DNA from: Priapulus caudatus
Taxonomy: Eukaryota > Priapulida > Priapulimorpha > Priapulimorphida > Priapulidae
Assembly (NCBI RefSeq): GCF_000485595.1
Contig: NW_014577061.1
Coordinates: 746,282 to 800,842 of the forward strand
Length of the DNA: 54,561 bases
Direction: 5' to 3'
The notes below the pieces were generated by a model that saw only the letters and a list, made by a program, of their open reading frames with translations, was not told the DNA's origin and did no database searches. This document shows, piece by piece, positions 1 through 10,499 of this stretch. The translations under genes and the position numbers were made by a program. Within the stretch, counting starts at the first letter, position 1, and every line of letters starts with the position of its first letter.

Positions 1-45
1 ATCTCTATCTCTATCTCTATCTCTATCTCTATCTCTATCTCTACC
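1..45 (+). repeat. (ATCTCT)n microsatellite
   Basis: Pure hexanucleotide repeat cut by the left edge of the window. Confidence 0.95.
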
Positions 46-149
46 GACAAGTTGAATCGAAAAACCTCAGACGATAAGTCAATTAAGGAAATTCGGAAGA
101 TGAGTCAATTACTGTCTGGTCTGACTGCGGCAGGTAATTTATCGTCATG

Positions 150-259
150 ATGCATATATTATCAAGAGCTAATAATACCAGCATAATAATATCAGGAGTG
201 TATCAAAAGTGTTTTGATACACTCCTGATAATATATTATTAGCTCTTGATATTATGCAT
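150..259. mobile_element. Nested pair of small fold-back elements
   Basis: An inner perfect hairpin (190-208 with 212-230, arm TATCAGGAGTGTATCAAAA) sits inside an outer inverted repeat (150-176 with 235-259, containing TATCAAGAGCTAATAAT). The inner ends match the 16525-17359 element and the outer ends match the hairpin at 52063-52117, so two related families appear to be nested. Confidence 0.65.
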
Positions 260-261
260 AG

Positions 262-425
262 AGAGGGAGAGACAGACCGACAGATAGGTAGGTAGATAGA
301 TAGATAGATAAATAGACAGGCATGCAGGCAGGCAGACAGTCAGGCAAGCAGGTAGGTAGGTAGGTAGATATATAGATAGATATATAGATAGATAGAGATA
401 GATATATAGATATATATATATATAC
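262..425 (+). repeat. Degenerate GATA/CAGG tetranucleotide tract
   Basis: Mixed GACA, GATA, CAGG and TAGG units ending in TA dinucleotides. A frame on the minus strand through it is an artefact of the repeat. Confidence 0.9.
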
Positions 426-765
426 GTGTCCGGCGAACGCGGGCGCTCCCTATAGAGCATGCATCGGATTACCGCATCCTCCCGCCAGCATTGCCAGCAT
501 CCGACGCTGCTCATCTGCATCAATAATCAGCGTCCGCATCGCAAATATTAGCTATAGCACCCAGACGCGCGCAACGCAGCAACCCCCGAAATGTCTGCGA
601 TAAGAGCGCCTGCGGATCGATATCGGTCTCATGCTGTCGTCGGCCAGCAAGATCCAGGCGGCGCGCCTACTATCGTATTTCAAACGTAATAAGACTGCGA
701 TTCGTTGTCGCGGCCGCGTCCATAATTGCCGAACTAAACACTGTATGTTGCCGCTTGCGCTCAGC
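426..765. other. No gene seen
   Basis: Unique sequence between two simple-repeat tracts. The frames crossing it owe their length to the neighbouring repeats. Confidence 0.6.
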
Positions 766-767
766 CT

Positions 768-836
<69 letters not shown>

Positions 837-1225
837 TGATGACGATGCAGCCATGTGCCGCTGACGCCCGTCTGTAGCGTGAACGACGACGACTACGATG
901 ATGGTAATGACGATGCAACCACGCGCAGCTGACACCGGCCTTTAGCATGCATGACGATGACGATGATAATGATAATAATGATGATGATGATGATGATGAT
1001 GACGATAACGATGACGATGCAGCCACGCGCAGATGACGCCCGTGTTTATCGTTGTTGACGATGATGATAATGATGATGATGATGATAATGATAATGATGA
1101 TGATGACGATGATAATGACGATGAAGCCACGCGCAGCCGACGCCGCGTTTAGCGTGGATAACGACGACGACGACGACGACGATGACGACGACGACGACGA
1201 CGACGATGATGACGATAATGCAGCC
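766..1225 (+). repeat. Composite repeat: GAC/GAT trinucleotides alternating with a 40-bp unit
   Basis: About five blocks of (GAC/GAT)n are separated by a conserved core like GATGCAGCCACGCGCAGC followed by GACGCC and TTTAGCGT. The poly-Asp or poly-Ser frames are produced by the repeat in all readings. Confidence 0.85.
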
Positions 1226-1698
1226 ACACGCAGCCGACGTCTGCGCTGATTCCCGTCTCGTGCCGTCGCAGACATAGAGAGACGTGTGGGCGGTTCGGCG
1301 CGGCGCCGCACCTATCTCGTGTCTTAATGTTTACCGACTGACAGCAGCAGTGTAAACAACGGCCCTGCTCACGCGAGCAATCACACCTGCTTCTGATAAG
1401 CTCGCACTCACATGTTCACACCTCTCCTCCGAGCCATCGGCGGGCAGCCGTCGACAGCACCCGTGTGCGCGAGAAACTATTAGTGTTAGTCCCTACGAGA
1501 TAACCATCGACTATTACCTGCTACCAAGCCGTGGACGCTTCATTTCCGGCGGCAATGCCGTCAACATCGAAAAGCTTCTAGTGGCGATATAACTGTATAG
1601 GAGGAATAAGATCGTGAAACTTCGCAAAACAAAACAACTTAACCTAAATCGCCTGACGACAAAAGGCACTTACCATCACAGCCGTGCCTCAGAACCTT
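1226..1698. other. No gene seen
   Basis: GC-rich unique sequence without a supported frame, hairpin or repeat. Confidence 0.6.
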
Positions 1699-2037
1699 CC
1701 CAAGTAAGAGAAAGAGAAAGAGAGAGAGCGCGCGAGCGAGAGAGGGGGAGAGCGAGTGAGTGAGAGAGCGAGAGCGATAGAGAGAGAGAGAGCGAGAGAG
1801 GGGGAGAGCGAATGAGTGAGAGAGCGAGAGCGATAGAGAGAGAGAGAGCGAGAGAGGGAGAGAGCGAATGAGTGAGAGAGCGAGAGCGATAGAGAGAGAG
1901 AGAGAGAGAGAGAGATGAAGAGAGAGAGAGTGAGAGAGCGAGAGAGAGCGAGTAGAAAGAGCGAGAGAGAGATAGAGGCGAGCGATCTAGAGAGAGAGCG
2001 AGAGCGAGAGAGAAAGAGAGAGCGCGCGCGCGAGCGA

Positions 2038-2110
<73 letters not shown>

Positions 2111-2310
2111 CGCGCGCAAGCGATAGCGAGAGTGAAAGAGAGAGAGAGAGAGAGAGAGAGACGAGAGCGAAAAATAAAAGGAGAGCAAGAGAGAGATATA
2201 AAATGGAAGACAGTGAGATAAAAGGAGAGGAGCAGAGCGATATAAAAAGTGGGAGAGAAAGAGAAAGAAAGAAAGAAAGAAAGAAAGAGAGAGCGAGAGA
2301 AAGGGAAACT
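1699..2310 (+). repeat. Long (GA)n tract
   Basis: About 610 bases of purine-rich GA repeats with sporadic C and T, ending in GAAA units. All long frames here (Ser/Leu-rich or Arg/Glu-rich) are simple-sequence artefacts. Confidence 0.95.
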
Positions 2311-2819
2311 TGATCGATGTCGCAATCAATGTCTTGCCCAAACATCGCCCATGTAGAGGCTAAACGACGACCATTCAGGGGGCAGGGCACCGCCGCAATC
2401 CTGCAATTTAGTCGGTTCCTGTTAGAGGCCAGAGACGTCCAACCCGTTATTTACCCATCAACGGGCCGAGCGGGCTGCCATTACCACGGTCAATATCGCG
2501 ACATTTATCCGCTTATTGACCGACTGGTCACTGGTAAGACCGCCGTCGCGGCATGAGAAACTCAGGCAGTCTCCACGCACAGCAACCACGCATGCGACTA
2601 ATTCGCAGGAAGAAATCCATCCACGCTATAACGTTCGCGCGACCGTTTGAATTCGGTTCGTCGCTGGGCCGACGAGAAACGCCGTGAGCCGAGCGGAGCG
2701 CGTGCAGCGCGCGATCACATGCATAAGACGAACGCCGGACGCCATGCGATTCGGAGATAAACGAGCGAAAACCTATGCGGCCGCTCACCCCGGATTTACA
2801 ACAACGAAATCTGCCATCT
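2311..2819. other. No supported gene
   Basis: A 79-codon frame at 2317-2556 has balanced composition but no recognisable domain or splice context. I do not call it. Confidence 0.5.
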
Positions 2820-3757
2820 ATAATACCCCCTTCCCATACACGGATTTTTCTTACGAGTCCATACGGATCGCCAACTCGTAGTCAATCGCAAGCATCCGTA
2901 AATAACTCGCTGGTATCCGTAAATAACTCGTCACAACTCGCAGACACTCGTAAGGATCCGTGAAAGGAGAGGCAAATTTTTTGACATGTCAAAAATCTTC
3001 TTACGAGTGTCCACGGATTGATTTTTTCCGTAAATAACTCGTAACAATCCGTAAGTATCGTAAACCGCTCGCAACAACACGTAACCATCCGTAAACTGCT
3101 CGCAATAATCCGTAAATGACTCGTAACAATTGTACGATTGTAACGGATTGTTACGAGTTATTACGAGCACTTTACCGATTTGGGAAAGGCTGCAAAATCG
3201 AACACGTCATTTTCAGTTGTTATCAAGAAGTCAGAGAAGTCACATCTGTGCATATCTACTCTACAATATCTACAAGCATGGCTCCAAAGAAGAAGGCAGT
3301 CAACAAGTTGATGATAGATTGAGATTTGCAGGATTTTTATATACTTTTTGCCAAAAAATCGCAAGGACTCGTAAATACTCGTAACTAACTCGTACCTATT
3401 CGTAACAACACGTAAACAGGTCGTAACTAACACGTAAAAGCTTCGATGAATCGTAACATTCCGTAATATATCCGTAACAATGCGTAAAAAGCTCGTAAAA
3501 ATGCCCGTAGGTGCTCGTAGTTATCCGTGACAACTCTTAACAAATCGTGGAATTTTGCCGTAAATACATCGTAATAAATCGTAATAATCCGAAATAAACC
3601 GTAAATAGCTCGTAATAACATGTAAATCGCTCGTAAACGTGGCCAAATCGTAAGGATCCGTGTACTTTTACGGATTTGTGCGATCGGTAAGAACTCGTAA
3701 GAAGGTAAGAAGGTAAGGACTCGTAAGAAAAATCCGTGTATGGGAAGGGGGTATTAT
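2820..3757. mobile_element. TIR element with 41-bp ends packed with CGTAA motifs
   Basis: Perfect or near-perfect 41-bp terminal inverted repeats (2820-2860 and 3717-3757) begin ATAATACCCCCTTCCCATAC. Between them about 30 plus-strand copies of CGTAA, usually as TCGTAA or CCGTAA with 6-12 base spacing, occupy 2890-3130 and 3360-3725. A unique 230-base centre separates the two fields. No target-site duplication is evident. It looks like a non-autonomous DNA transposon of unassigned superfamily. Confidence 0.75.
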
Positions 3758-5077
3758 CAGAGGGACACCAAAATCGTGACGTCATCGGCGGATCGATGCC
3801 GACAAAGTCGGTGCCGCCGATTCTCATATGTAGCAGCGACCCAATTCAGATAATCATCTAGAACGAATTCTCAATCAATACGAAAGCAATTTCATGCAGG
3901 GTCAGCGCTTCACTCGCTGACGTGTCAACGTTAAACGAGTTTGCGCGAACTAACCCCAACCTCGGTTTTCTATCACGTAAGAGAGGGAAACTGCTCGGGG
4001 ATTGAATTATAACTAGCCTCCGGGGTTAGCAAAACACGCCAACATGGCCGTCAGTAGCGGCTGCGGTGACTGACATGCAATGAACGTGTATTTCATTGCA
4101 GTTTTGTAACCAGCGCGAATTCGATACGAGTGATAATTTGGATAAAAGGATACCACATAAACAACTTGGTGTGACATTGCACTTGATTGCATCCATTCCG
4201 TGCAGGTACGGTCAATGATTCGATAGTGCACGCGAGGTAGTAGGGTATCAGTAAGCAGTAACGGAGCAGTTACTGTAGAACGCAATCGTCGAGTATTTAA
4301 GCATGTAAAGGGGGATCTGAAATACGTCATTAGATGTAACCAGAACTGATGTAACGCATTCGAAACCCATTCTAACCAGTTAGCACGGTCGTCCTTACCT
4401 ACGAATTATTCAACTCGTGAATTCTTCGAAGTCGCCACATTTACATCGAAATAGCGAAATCAGCAGCTGTAGACAGCAGAGATTTTGCCATCACTTCACC
4501 TAATTTCTCTAGGGAGCGTGTTTTACGAGAACCACGTATACCTAGTCGTTCGTAGCTCTACGAATTCGTAAAGCACGGGGGAATGCGAGAGAGCTTCGCG
4601 CCATGTCTGGGAATTTCAATCCCATGCAGACATTACAGAATGAGGAAACCGCGTGGGAACATATGACGAATGTATTGAACTAGGTAGCTGACTGCTGTAC
4701 ATCGCACACCATCTCTCTGATAGAAATCCCAGCTCCGACCAACACTCACTACATGAGTGTGTCACACGCAGCAAGTACGTCATCCTCTATATAATTTAGC
4801 ACTGCCAGTGCGACGACAACACACATTACACATAGTTCAGCAACAATCGCTAATTACGGCCGCAAGCTAGCAATTTACTGGGCCTGCGATTGCATCGCGA
4901 GTTCTGCGTATGATACATCTCTGGGCTCGGGACAAGGCTAGTTCGTTCATTCTCTCATTGAGGACACATGCGGGAATCGTCGCAAAAGCAAGCTCGACAA
5001 CAAGTAGTTGCAATTAACATGCTATTAACTACCGGACGTGCTTCCTTACAAAATCGCGCGTTTAGTGAGTTGACGGA
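3758..5077. other. Non-coding stretch, nothing recognised
   Basis: Mixed-composition sequence. An imperfect inverted repeat around TCGGCGG...GCCGCCGA at 3786-3820 is the only structure noted. Confidence 0.55.
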
Positions 5078-5155
5078 TTTCAGCGTCTTACACGCCTTCA
5101 GCGTCTTTCAGCGTCATTCAGCGTCTTTCAGCGTCACGTCTTTCAGCGTCTTACG
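5078..5155 (+). repeat. Short tandem TTTCAGCGTC repeat
   Basis: Six to seven variants of a 10-11 base unit, just upstream of the hAT MITE. Confidence 0.8.
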
Positions 5156-5190
5156 CCACACACAATCGCACCCAGCCAGCATCATCAGCC

Positions 5191-5509
5191 CAAGCGCGTA
5201 GCCAGGGGGGCCTGGGGCCCTAGGACCCCCCCCAGTCAAAATAAAAATCCAAGAAAAAAAAATTTCTCTATTTTCTTTTTCTCTTAAAAGCGCGTAGCTG
5301 GCCTAAGTCTGGCCTCGTTAAAAAAATTACAATTACAATTTTAATTATCAGATAGGCCTTATATATTTTTTAGTATTGTCAACAAAACAGCGTCTAAATT
5401 GATTTTAAAGCACTACTTTTACATTTAACTCGAAAAAAAATTTTCAGACCACCAGACCCTTGTTACTCGCTCGAGGACCCCCCAATCCAAATTCCTGGCT
5501 ACGCCCTTG
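5191..5509. mobile_element. hAT-type MITE, 319 bp, with 8-bp target duplication
   Basis: The ends are 16-bp inverted repeats, CAAGCGCGTAGCCAGG on the left and the complement of CAAGGGCGTAGCCAGG on the right, with one mismatch. The element is flanked by a perfect 8-bp direct repeat CATCAGCC at 5183-5190 and 5510-5517. An 8-bp duplication with CA...TG ends is the hAT signature. The interior is A/T-rich with no coding frame, so it depends on a transposase in trans. Confidence 0.8.
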
Positions 5510-5517
5510 CATCAGCC

Positions 5518-6824
5518 ATCCCTCTCAACCGCTGAACCACTCTCAAACCCGCGCATAACTGCACATTGTTTGTCGTGGTTTCCTCTGCGCCCACGTGTAG
5601 GCTCTGGGGATCTGAAATCAATCTTGCTGCGCACGCCGTATGAACGGCAGCTGAGTGCACACTGCTCTGACTGTTGTTTCAAAACTAGAATTCTACTACA
5701 GTTCCTTAGAAACAAGCGAGTTTAAATTCCTTTGCGCAAGTACGTCCATTAAAATCTTCTTAAGGAAAACACATCTACAATAGTCTAAAAGAGAGGAGAC
5801 TAAATTCACACTTAGTCCGAACAGATATTACAGTGCTTTAAAAACCATAGGATTTGCATAGCGTCATCTCTTCCAGTTGATCCATGGTACGCATATCTTA
5901 GGCGCATAAATCCATAAAAAAATATATAACGTCAGTCAACGTGTTTTAAACGAGACAAAAGAGAGCACTTCCTATTGATTACTTTGAGGAGGCGGGAGCT
6001 AGAACGTCTATGAGCGAATGTCTCTTTATACACGACCGCCCTGACCAGGCTCTCCATACAGGAACGTATTTTCATTACGAAGTAATGAGCGATTTCTATC
6101 GAAGAGATTAGCCAGCATCCGGGCTGATATGCCCACTAGTCTGACTCAGCATCTCCCATCTATCATGCTACAGGAGAGGGCAATATCCTTGGATCGGCTT
6201 ATGTGACAACTGTGGCAAATCTATGCACGCGCGTACATGCGTGCAAGCATCGAAGCACGCAATCAGCTCGAGACCAACCGCAGCACGTCGGCACTTTCAC
6301 CTACTGCACGACAGAAATTGTGATGTTCCAAGGTGAACGATAGTCATTGCAAGCGATGTGAACCATGTAGAAATGTGAAACCATGGAAAGCAATTATGTG
6401 AAGCTATTTTAAGCAGTATTTGGTATCAACTTGTAATTAAAATTTTGTGCAGGCATTGTATGCGATCATTGTACACTAAAGTCTGCGGCAGGTTTAAACT
6501 GCGACGTACACATAATATTATTTTAACCAACTTTAGGTCAATACCAATTAAGGCAATTTTTGGCCTGTACCATGCATCTGAAGATAAACGGTACGCAAAC
6601 CACGTCAAACGCGCAGAGTAAAACTATCATGACTATATGGGGTTATTTTCTAGCAAACACACCCCCGTTTCAACAAAATGTAACAGGATCTCTCCGGGTG
6701 ATAAACGAAATATACGAGTGTAACAGACAAACACTTTATCAACACCCAATAGCATAACCATAGCATAAGCACACAATAATCTTTCATTGCAACGTCACTA
6801 CACAAGAACAAGGAAACAAGAGCG
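5518..6824. other. Non-coding stretch, nothing recognised
   Basis: Only short frames without domain features, and no clear repeats. Confidence 0.55.
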
Positions 6825-6896
6825 AAGGAGGGGTGAGATAGAGAGCGAGCAAGAGAGAGAGAGAGAAGGAGAAAGAGAAATAGAGAGCGCGCGCGC

Positions 6897-6941
<45 letters not shown>

Positions 6942-7180
6942 AGAGAGAGAGCACGCGCGCGCGCGAGAGAGAAAGAGAGAGAGAGAGATTGAGAGAGACC
7001 AACAGACAGAAAGAGATACGCACGCATGCACGCACGCACGCAAGCACGCGAACACACACATTCATACACAGTGAGAGAAACAGACAGATAGACAAAGAGA
7101 GAGAGAGAGAGAGAGGGGGAGAGGCGGAGAGAGAGAGAGAGAGAGAGAGAGAGGACGAGAGAGAGAGAGAGATAGAGATA
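6825..7180 (+). repeat. (GA)n tract with a CACG/CGCA interruption
   Basis: GA-rich repeats on both sides of a short ACGC tetranucleotide run (about 7018-7065). Frames through it are artefacts. Confidence 0.95.
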
Positions 7181-7546
7181 CCTTGCCGAGCAGCAATCTG
7201 TGATCAGTTGCGCCCATGCACGCCCGTATATATAGCATGATCTATCGCTTGTAGTACAGACTGCCAGCGTATTTCTATAAATGAGGAATATCCGCAATGT
7301 CCCTGGCCTGCACTCATGACCATCGGCTGACTTCACATGATGCATTGCAGCCGTCGAAGCCGCGACTGCTCGCCCAGTGATCCTTCTCGCGCCTATATAT
7401 TCACTTATTGAGCCGCTGCAGAGGTCGTTATCACCGCATCCCCCTGACATTTCGCTCTCAAACATGATTCCTACTGCCATATACGACTTCGCGTTTGTTT
7501 TCACGCTTCTTGTTGCCGTATATGCACGGACTACCTCTAAAGTCTA
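7181..7546. other. No gene seen
   Basis: Unique sequence between the GA tract and the fold-back element. A TATATATAG at about 7229 has no associated coding exon. Confidence 0.55.
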
Positions 7547-8036
7547 CGTTTTGCATATTTTTCAACTTGTAAATATTCTATCAATATGTGAATAAATATA
7601 TTCAAACTTTACCTTGTTTTCGTCTATGATTCCCCCTTAATCATATGACACCACCAATTTACCTGAAAATCGTAAGTGTTCTTCAAAAAAGTTCTTTGAA
7701 TACGACACGGTTTCGCACAGTTTTCACGAATGGACGCATGTTTTCGGCCAGAGCTTGATATGCGGCGGCAGCACCAGGTTGTAACCAAGATACAAGATAG
7801 AGACAATAGAACACTAATCCCATAATAAACTTTGGCCGAAAACATGCGTCCATTTGTGAAAACTGTTTGAAACCGTGTCGTATTCAAAGAACTTTTTTGA
7901 AGAACACATACGATTTTCAGGTAAATTGGTGGTGTCATATGATTACGGGAGAATCATAGACGAAAACAAGGTAAAGTTTGAATATATTTATTCTCATATT
8001 GATAGAATATTTACAAGTTGAAAACTATGCAAAACG
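7547..8036. mobile_element. Fold-back element with 209-bp arms
   Basis: Arms 7547-7755 and 7828-8036 are inverted copies of equal length with few mismatches, around a 72-base spacer. The outer ends begin CGTTTTGCATA. No coding frame, and no target duplication I can recognise. The ends differ from those of the 16525-17359 element. Confidence 0.8.
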
Positions 8037-8379
8037 CTGTTAAAACGGTGTCATACTCTTCTCCTATTATGTTCTCTTGGTAGTATGTATGTACGTATGC
8101 ACGTATGTATGTATTCCACATTTGCACAGCGGTCTGGGAGACCGCATATTGTGAAAGGCTCTCACGGTGGCTCTTGGCATTATTGGTGTTTAGTTGCCTC
8201 AGTGCTAATCAGTACAAGATTTGCTGCTGGCAGATGTGCACATCAACCATGTCTGGCTGGCACGTCGCTGCGGGTAATGCGGACAGACTAGTGACGACGT
8301 GCCACACTGTCCATTCGGGGCGCAGTAAATAGAGCCGGTGTAGTGGGACATACACCCCCCTCCATGGCAAACGTTCCCC

Positions 8380-8699
8380 CTATACATTGCGCATGGGCAT
8401 TAAGTGCGAATTCGCATGGGGATCTGACATTTAAGAATTTTGCACAGGGGAGAGATAGTGATCCGCTAGGGGGACGGCTCTGATTGGCTAATTTTGTCTC
8501 TTATTTATTTTATTTTTTATTATTTTTGGCTAATTTTGTTTTATTTTAGAATTAGAGATAGGGTTAGGGTTAGGATTAGGGTTATGGTTAGGGTTAACTG
8601 ATTTCTATATTCACTATCTCTCCCCTGAGACCTAGTAGACATTTAAAGGTCAAATGCCCACGGACATGCGCAGTCCGTTCTATACATTGCGCATGGGCA
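8380..8699. repeat. Repeat block with inverted ends and TTAGGG-like core
   Basis: CTATACATTGCGCATGGGCA occurs at 8380-8399 and again at 8680-8699, exactly 300 bases apart. Between them, a perfect 17-bp inverted pair CAGGGGAGAGATAGTGA (8445-8461 and 8611-8627) encloses degenerate TTAGGG repeats (8559-8597). This may be a 183-bp MITE inside a larger repeat. The telomere-like core is too short to call a former chromosome end. Confidence 0.55.
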
Positions 8700-8998
8700 G
8701 TAACTGCACATTCGCACGAGAATATAACCTTTATTAAAGGTATGCAAATAACCATGCGCATTCACCCTGCTTGACACGCGCATGCCCATGGGACGGTGGG
8801 ACGGTTGACATATGGGGAATGCCTGCCACGCTACACCGGCACTTAGCGCGTTTTTAACGAGTTTTTAAATTTTTAACGATCGTAACTAAACACCGTGGTG
8901 GAAAAAAGCCCGGCGATGGCTGAAAAAGTTAATTTGTGACGCCAAGAGTGAAATAACCAACTCACACAGTATAGTGAACACGCAGACTGGCAAACAGA

Positions 8999-9160
8999 TC
9001 TAATAGGTAAATAGGCAGGTAGGTAGGCAGGTAGACAAGCAGGTAGGCCGTTCGTCTAGCAAACAGGCAGAGAGTCAGCCAGGCAGGCAGGCAGGCATAC
9101 AAACAAAAGCACAAGCAGACAACCAGGCCAAAAGACAGGCAATGTCAGGCAGGCAGTCAG
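8999..9160 (+). repeat. Degenerate CAGG/TAGG tetranucleotide tract
   Basis: Interrupted tetranucleotide units that end at the twin hairpins. Confidence 0.85.
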
Positions 9161-9162
9161 TC

Positions 9163-9268
9163 GGAGTCGGAGTCAAGTCGCCGAGTTGGAGAAATAGAAC
9201 CTGTTCTATTTCTCCAACTCGGCCCGACTCCGACTCCAACACAATCGAATTTCAGCCGATTGTGTTGG
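9163..9268. repeat. Two adjacent hairpins
   Basis: The first pairs 9163-9200 with 9203-9237 (core CCGAGTTGGAGAAATAGAAC) with a small internal bulge. The second pairs CCAACACAATCG (9236-9247) with 9257-9268. They follow directly on a CAGG/TAGG tetranucleotide tract at about 8999-9160. Confidence 0.7.
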
Positions 9269-9569
9269 AATGCACTTGAAATCGGTACGATTTGCTGACA
9301 AAAATCGATAGTGTAAACGCAGCATAATTACAGGCACACAGGAAAGCACCCATGCAGGCAGCGCAGACGGTCACACGAGCATTGCCGCAGGCAGGCTGAC
9401 AGCTACGGGGTATCAGCGTCGACGCTGGACTGCGCAACAGACTCTGCCTTCCGCTGGGAGCGTCGTCGCGATTTCACACGCGCGCAGCTTCCAATTTGCG
9501 ATATCAAAGCCCAGCGTGCGTCGGCGGCGCGTGTCGCCCGTGAATAAATGATGAACGCGACAGTAGCGA

Positions 9570-9870
9570 GAGTCTGTCACTGACGGCTGCGTCAGCACGC
9601 CGTGACGGTACCGTGCGTTTGTCACTGACGGCTGCGTCAGCACGCAGTGACGGTACCGCGCGTCTGTCACTGACGGCTGCGTCAGCACGCCGTGACGGTA
9701 CCGCGCGTCTGCCGCTAACGGCTGCGTCGGCACGCCGTGACGGTACCGCGCGTCTGTCATTGATGGCTGCGTCAGCACGCCGTGACGGTACCGCGCGTCT
9801 GTCACCGATGGCTGCGTCGGCACGCCGTGACGGTACCGCGCGTCTGTCACTGACGGCTGCGTCGGGTTAT
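9570..9870 (+). repeat. 45-bp minisatellite, about 6.5 copies
   Basis: The unit includes CTGTCACTGACGGCTGCGTC and CGTGACGGTACC. Because 45 is a multiple of three, both strands stay open and give 15-residue repeats (for example minus-strand frame 9413-9901). No signal peptide, splice evidence or known domain supports translation. Confidence 0.9.
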
Positions 9871-9956
9871 GACGCACATCGATCCCACATGTGATGCGCA
9901 TCTTAGTCTAGCGCGGCGTGGTGACTGACTACAGGTGGCGTTCTAGCGATGGTAGA

Positions 9957-10387
9957 GTAAAGCTGTGGACACACTACGCGATTTTTCATGCGGTCGAGCC
10001 GGCCGGCTAACCTGGCGTCCTGACCTGACCTGTCCTGACCTGTCCTGACCTGACAGCCGGCGGTCGCCTCGGCCGGTTGAGTCGGGCGACTCTGTGGACA
10101 GCACTGGACACACTACGCGACTGAGCCGGGCGACTCTGTGGATCATGTGACAACAAATTGTGATTTGATTGGCTGATGAATTGTACAATCGGCCGACTCA
10201 ATCGCAGACCCGGGCACACTAGGCGATTGTAGCCGCGCGACTCAAATAATTATCAAACATGTTTGATTCGGGCGACTCAGCCGGCAGGCTCGAAAATCGA
10301 CCGCGACTGCGACCGCGACACTGGACACACTAGGCGATTTTTCATGCGACCGAGCCGGCCGGCTCACTTAGTGTGTCCACCCCTTAA
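9957..10387. mobile_element. TIR insertion with TGGACACACTA ends
   Basis: Ends TGGACACACTA (9966-9976) and its complement (10369-10379). The flanks GATGGTAGA (9948-9956) and GATAGTAGA (10388-10396) look like a slightly diverged target duplication. A paralogous copy of the flanking sequence at 29038-29234 (reverse strand) is continuous through this point and lacks the insertion. Inside, GGACACACTA(C/G)GCGA recurs at about 9968, 10106, 10213 and 10323, with a short TGACC tandem. An 8-9 bp duplication would suit hAT. Confidence 0.65.
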
Positions 10388-10499
10388 GATAGTAGAAGGT
10401 GGGCAAGGAGCGAGAGCTGCGGGGGTGCCGCGTCTTCATGCACGCCTACTTATTGCCGCCGGTTAACAGTGATTACTTATAAGAGAAACACACTTCTGT

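Noticed and set aside
631-1311. Poly-Asp, poly-Ser and poly-Ile/Val frames
   Set aside because: Translation of GAC/GAT repeats; open in several frames at once.
1676-2390. Long Ser/Leu-rich and Arg/Glu-rich frames up to 233 codons
   Set aside because: They follow the (GA)n repeat in every frame on both strands.
3758-3772. CAGAGGGACACCAA shared with EXT1 exon 1 (36499)
   Set aside because: A 14-base match is expected by chance in a window of this size.
8559-8597. Chromosome-end telomere
   Set aside because: Under 40 bases, degenerate, and embedded in repeat sequence on both sides.
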